From an uncultured Mucilaginibacter sp. (GTDB taxonomy: Bacteria; Bacteroidota; Bacteroidia; Sphingobacteriales; Sphingobacteriaceae), in assembly GCA_903927645.1 (NCBI GenBank), contig CAIYNX010000286.1, forward strand, positions 1 through 52,014: a DNA stretch of 52,014 nucleotides, written 5' to 3'. The translations under genes were made by a program, and so were the position numbers. Shown piece by piece: positions 47,931 to 52,014 of this stretch; within the stretch, counting starts at the first letter, position 1; each line of letters begins with the position of its first letter. The notes beneath the pieces were generated by a model. The model searched no databases. It saw nothing but the letters and a program-made list of their open reading frames with translations, and had not been told where the DNA came from.

Positions 47931-50876
47931 ATGTATCTTAATACCCATTCTCAATATAGTTTACGGTATGGCACTATGTGTGTTAAAACCATTATTGAGC
48001 TGGCCAAAGCCAATGGAATAGAAAGGTTGGCTTTAACCGATATCAATAACTCCACCGGTATTATGGAATTTGTACGCCTGGCTAATAAGGCGGGTATTAC
48101 GCCTATTGCCGGTATGGAATTCCGCCGCAATCAGCAACTGTTATATATTGGTATCGCGCTTAACCGCGATGGTATGAAAGAGCTGAATGATTTTTTAACT
48201 TTTCATAACCTAAACAACCAGCCACTGCCCGATGTGCCCTGGCATTTTCAAAACGCGGCCATTATTTATCCTTTTACCGGCGATACCGAAATTGCGTTAC
48301 GCGAAAATGAATATATAGGAATCCGCTACAACCAGCTAAACCGCCTTTTCGGGAAGCCATTGGCCGCTATAAAAGATAAATTGCTTGCCCTGCATCCGGT
48401 AACGGTAAGCAGTAAAATAACCTACCGCCTGCACGAATACCTGCGTGGCATTGACCTGAACACCCTGCTTACTAAAGTGACCGACGAGTACAAATGCCAA
48501 CCCGATGAGGTATTTTACCCAATTGATAAGCTGCGCGAAAAGTTTGAAGGGCATCCCTATATCATCAGCAATACCGAAAAACTGATGAATAGCTGCTCCA
48601 TGCATATACCTGATGAGAAATCAAGAAACCGGAAAACTTTTACAGGTAACAAGCAGGATGATTTTGCCCTGCTGCAAAAACTGGCTTTGGAGGGCATGCT
48701 ATTCCGCTTTGGCAAAAACAACAAAAAGGCATTGAGGAAGGTAAAAGAAGAGCTACAGGTGATTGATGATTTGGGCTTTGCGGCCTATTTTTTAATTACC
48801 TGGGATATTGTTCGCTACTCGATGGCGAGGGGGTATTACCATGTAGGGCGTGGCTCGGGGGCAAACAGTACGGTGGCTTATTGTTTGCGTATTACCGATG
48901 TGGATCCGTTGGAGCTTGATTTGTACTTTGAACGTTTTTTAAACAAATCGCGCACCTCGCCACCCGATTTTGATGTTGATTATAGCTGGGACGAACGCGA
49001 AGATGTACAGGATTATATTTTTAAACGCTATGGCAGCAAACATACCGCCTTGCTGGGTACCATGAGTACGTTTAAAGATAGATCGGTGATACGCGAAATA
49101 AGCAAGGTAATGGGTTTACCCCGATTGGAGATTGACAGCTTTACCGATCGTACCAAAAACAGCGATAACGCAACCAATCCTACTTTTAAAAAAATACTGG
49201 CCATACATGAACTGATGCAGGATATGCCCAATCAGCGGTCGATACATGCCGGAGGGGTATTGATATCCGAAGAGCCCCTTACCTACTATACCGCACTCGA
49301 CCTGCCGCCTAAAGGCATGCCAACCGTACAATGGGATATGTACGAAGCCGAGGCCATTGGCTTTGAGAAGTTTGATATATTGAGTCAGCGTGGTATTGGG
49401 CATATAAAAGAGGCCGCCCAGCTAATTGGCGAAAACCAGGGCAAAAAGGTGGATGTATATGCCATTAAAAAATTCAAGGAAGACCCCGTTATTAATCAGC
49501 AACTTAAAACCAGCGATACCATTGGCTGTTTTTATATCGAATCGCCGGCTATGCGGCAATTGTTGAGCAAGCTTCGCTGTGCCGATTACCTGACACTGGT
49601 GGCGGCCAGCTCCATCATCAGACCGGGGGTAGCGCAATCGGGCATGATGCAGGCTTATATACGCAACTTCCACGCGCCCGATAAGGTGGTTTACCTGCAT
49701 CCGGTAATGGAAGAACAGTTGAAAGAGACCTACGGCGTAATGGTTTACCAGGAAGACGTGATAAAAATATGCATACACTTTGCCGGCATGGATGGCACCG
49801 ATGCCGATATATTGCGGCGTGGCATGAGTGGCAAGTATCGGTCGAAGATTGAATTTGACCGCTTGGTTGATAAGTTTTTTGCAGGAGCCATCGCCCTGGG
49901 CAGACCAAAAGAGGTGGTTGCTGAAGTATGGCGACAAGTATCCAGCTTTGCCGGCTATAGTTTCTCGAAGGCGCACTCGGCCAGTTTCGCGGTAGAGAGC
50001 TACCAAAGCCTGTTCCTGAAAACCTATTACCCCATGGAGTTTATGGTGGCCGTGCTTAATAATTACGGGGGCTTTTACTCGCGTTGGTTGTATGTGCACG
50101 AGCTGAAAAAAGCCGGAGCCAAAGTACACCTCCCTTGCATTAACAGTAGCGATGCCAAGGTAAAGATAAATGGCACCGAGGTGTTTTTGGGCTTTATAGG
50201 CATACAAGGCTTGGAAGACAAATACATGACCAGCATCCCGCTTGAACGGCAATTAAACGGGCCGTTTTTGGGTATGGAAGATTTTATAAAACGCACCGGC
50301 ATTACCCTAGAGCAATGTATTGTGCTGATTAGGGTAGGCGCGTTGCGTTTTACCGGGCAAAGTAAAAAACAATTGCTTTGGGAAGTGCATAACTACCTGG
50401 GCACTAAACCTGCCGAAAAACCCGTAAACGAGCTATTTGCCATACCTGCCAAGGCTTACAAACTACCCCAATTGATAAATACTAGCTTGGAAGATGCTTA
50501 TAATGAATTGGAGCTGCTGGGCTATCCGCTTTCCCTGTCCATGTTTGATATGTTGCAGACCGATTACCGGGGCGATGTAATGGCTAAAAGCATGAAAGCA
50601 ATGCTAGGCAAAACCGTGCGCATGGTTGGCAACTACGTATGCGAAAAAACGGTACGCACCAAAAACAATAAGCTAATGTGGTTTGGCACTTTTTTAGATG
50701 CCGAAGGGAACTTTTTTGATACCACCCATTTCCCCAACAATACGCCCAGCTACCCCTTTAGGGGCAAAGGCTGTTACCTTATTGAAGGTAAAATAGTGCA
50801 GGATTTTGACTTCCCGAGCATAGAAGTACAACGTTTTGCCAAACTGGATATTATGCCAAACCCGGTGGTGGGGTGA
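47931..50876 (+). CDS. DnaE-like DNA polymerase III alpha subunit (short, second-copy type)
   Basis: PHP region MYLNTHSQYSLRYGT, GRGSGANSTVAYCLRITDVDPLELDLYFERFLN, PPDFDVDYSWDERE, SFAGYSFSKAHSASFA. ATG 47931 preferred over the ATG at 47886 because it directly precedes the PHP motif. Confidence 0.92.
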   Translation: MYLNTHSQYSLRYGTMCVKTIIELAKANGIERLALTDINNSTGIMEFVRLANKAGITPIAGMEFRRNQQLLYIGIALNRDGMKELNDFLTFHNLNNQPLPDVPWHFQNAAIIYPFTGDTEIALRENEYIGIRYNQLNRLFGKPLAAIKDKLLALHPVTVSSKITYRLHEYLRGIDLNTLLTKVTDEYKCQPDEVFYPIDKLREKFEGHPYIISNTEKLMNSCSMHIPDEKSRNRKTFTGNKQDDFALLQKLALEGMLFRFGKNNKKALRKVKEELQVIDDLGFAAYFLITWDIVRYSMARGYYHVGRGSGANSTVAYCLRITDVDPLELDLYFERFLNKSRTSPPDFDVDYSWDEREDVQDYIFKRYGSKHTALLGTMSTFKDRSVIREISKVMGLPRLEIDSFTDRTKNSDNATNPTFKKILAIHELMQDMPNQRSIHAGGVLISEEPLTYYTALDLPPKGMPTVQWDMYEAEAIGFEKFDILSQRGIGHIKEAAQLIGENQGKKVDVYAIKKFKEDPVINQQLKTSDTIGCFYIESPAMRQLLSKLRCADYLTLVAASSIIRPGVAQSGMMQAYIRNFHAPDKVVYLHPVMEEQLKETYGVMVYQEDVIKICIHFAGMDGTDADILRRGMSGKYRSKIEFDRLVDKFFAGAIALGRPKEVVAEVWRQVSSFAGYSFSKAHSASFAVESYQSLFLKTYYPMEFMVAVLNNYGGFYSRWLYVHELKKAGAKVHLPCINSSDAKVKINGTEVFLGFIGIQGLEDKYMTSIPLERQLNGPFLGMEDFIKRTGITLEQCIVLIRVGALRFTGQSKKQLLWEVHNYLGTKPAEKPVNELFAIPAKAYKLPQLINTSLEDAYNELELLGYPLSLSMFDMLQTDYRGDVMAKSMKAMLGKTVRMVGNYVCEKTVRTKNNKLMWFGTFLDAEGNFFDTTHFPNNTPSYPFRGKGCYLIEGKIVQDFDFPSIEVQRFAKLDIMPNPVVG

Positions 50877-50981
50877 TTGCTGTATATTTGCTAAAGAGTT
50901 TATGCTATTTTATTAAAAATTCACAACACGCTACGGTTACCTTTTCAATAATTATGGTATTAATTAAAAACCTAAAACACC

Positions 50982-51323
50982 ATGAAGTTTTTCTTATTTG
51001 CAATCCTTCCATTAATTTTAATTAGTACCGCGCCAACTTTACAACTAAAATTAATATCATTAAAAAATAGGGATAAAATAAATTTATCCATCGGGGCAAT
51101 AACGCTCATTAGCTTTTTGGTGGGTATCATATTTTCGATATTGTCGCCATTTATTTCAATGATGGGCTTGTCGCCTGATATTAGATGCGCTACCGGATGC
51201 TTTGGTTTTTGGGGATTGGGATTATTGATTACGTTTATACCAGTGCCTATTATTGGTTTATTTAGCTATGAAATCTATCATAAAAAACAGAAAAATACTA
51301 TTGCAATTGAAAATACTAAATAA
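50982..51323 (+). CDS. Hypothetical membrane protein
   Basis: Three hydrophobic segments; no family recognised. Confidence 0.55.
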   Translation: MKFFLFAILPLILISTAPTLQLKLISLKNRDKINLSIGAITLISFLVGIIFSILSPFISMMGLSPDIRCATGCFGFWGLGLLITFIPVPIIGLFSYEIYHKKQKNTIAIENTK

Positions 51324-51385
51324 ACCACTCCTAATCGTACCACATTTAATTCAATTTTTAATTAATTGCCCTTCATAAATTTGTA

Positions 51386-51895
51386 ATGATAGAAACAATA
51401 CAAGGCGACATTACCAAAATAAAAGTCGATGCCATAGTAAATGCCGCCAATACTTCATTGCTTGGTGGTGGCGGTGTTGATGGTGCGATACACAGAGCAG
51501 GAGGTGGGTCAATATTGGCCGAATGTGAAAAAATTAGAAGTAAGCAAGGTGGCTGTAAGGTAGGTGAAGCAGTTATAACTACTGCCGGAAAGCTTCCTTC
51601 CAATTATGTTATACATACGGTTGGCCCTGTTTGGAACAATGGTAAAAACAACGAAGAAGGTTTATTAGCTTGCGCCTATTTAAATAGTTTAAATCTTGCT
51701 GTTAATCATCAAGTTAAATCAATTGCTTTTCCAAATATTAGTACTGGCATTTATCATTTTCCAAAACAAAAGGCAGCCGAAATTGCCATTAAAACCGTAA
51801 GCGATTTTTTAGCTACCAATAGGCAAATAGAAAAGGTAATTTTTGTTTGTTTTGATGACGAAAACTATAAAATTTATACGGAACTGTTAAAATAG
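51386..51895 (+). CDS. Macro domain protein (O-acetyl-ADP-ribose deacetylase-like)
   Basis: [46 protein letters not shown]. Confidence 0.95.
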   Translation: MIETIQGDITKIKVDAIVNAANTSLLGGGGVDGAIHRAGGGSILAECEKIRSKQGGCKVGEAVITTAGKLPSNYVIHTVGPVWNNGKNNEEGLLACAYLNSLNLAVNHQVKSIAFPNISTGIYHFPKQKAAEIAIKTVSDFLATNRQIEKVIFVCFDDENYKIYTELLK

Positions 51896-52014
51896 CAAAC
51901 GATGAATTATACTTAGCCCTTGTATAACTTAATTAGCAGATTTACGCATCGATACAAATTTTAGCAGCTGTATTGCTATTTATTCCCTTTAGTATCCCTG
52001 AAGATTTTGACCAG

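Noticed and set aside
49422-50252. 276-aa minus ORF
   Set aside because: Shadow ORF fully antisense to the DnaE-like gene, whose motifs are clear.

Overview
The window is about 52 kb of Bacteroidetes chromosome, probably Sphingobacteriales judging by gene content, AT-richness and TAnnTTTG promoters. It is mostly dense housekeeping and envelope genes: leuS, MutS-family ATPase, rlmH, CDF transporter, PPIase, lpxK-punA-porin, a TPR/OMP/HU-SPOR/ExbB/ExbD/TonB cluster, folC, guaA, an RsmB-type methyltransferase, acyl-ACP desaturase, and dinB...dnaE-like polymerases. I found no rRNA, tRNA, CRISPR array or complete transposase. The strongest unusual signal is in leuS. Its ORF carries an in-frame 176-codon insert encoding an apparently intact DUF559 (PD-(D/E)xK-like) endonuclease domain. 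The insert is bounded by an 8-bp near-direct repeat (GAGGGAGC/GAGGGGGC, both reading E-G-A) and ends in a GC-rich palindromic element. That element resembles three GC-rich hairpin repeats in the intergenic region upstream of the leuS neighbourhood. A second signal is a scattered set of intergenic arrays with strict 7-bp (once 8-bp) periodicity and degenerate positions. Others are a palindrome placed between the promoter elements of dinB, a decayed toxin-antitoxin pair between dinB and dnaE, a split Ada system, a 36-codon repeat in the HU/SPOR protein, and near-leaderless promoters. All calls come from reading the sequence; no database searches were run.
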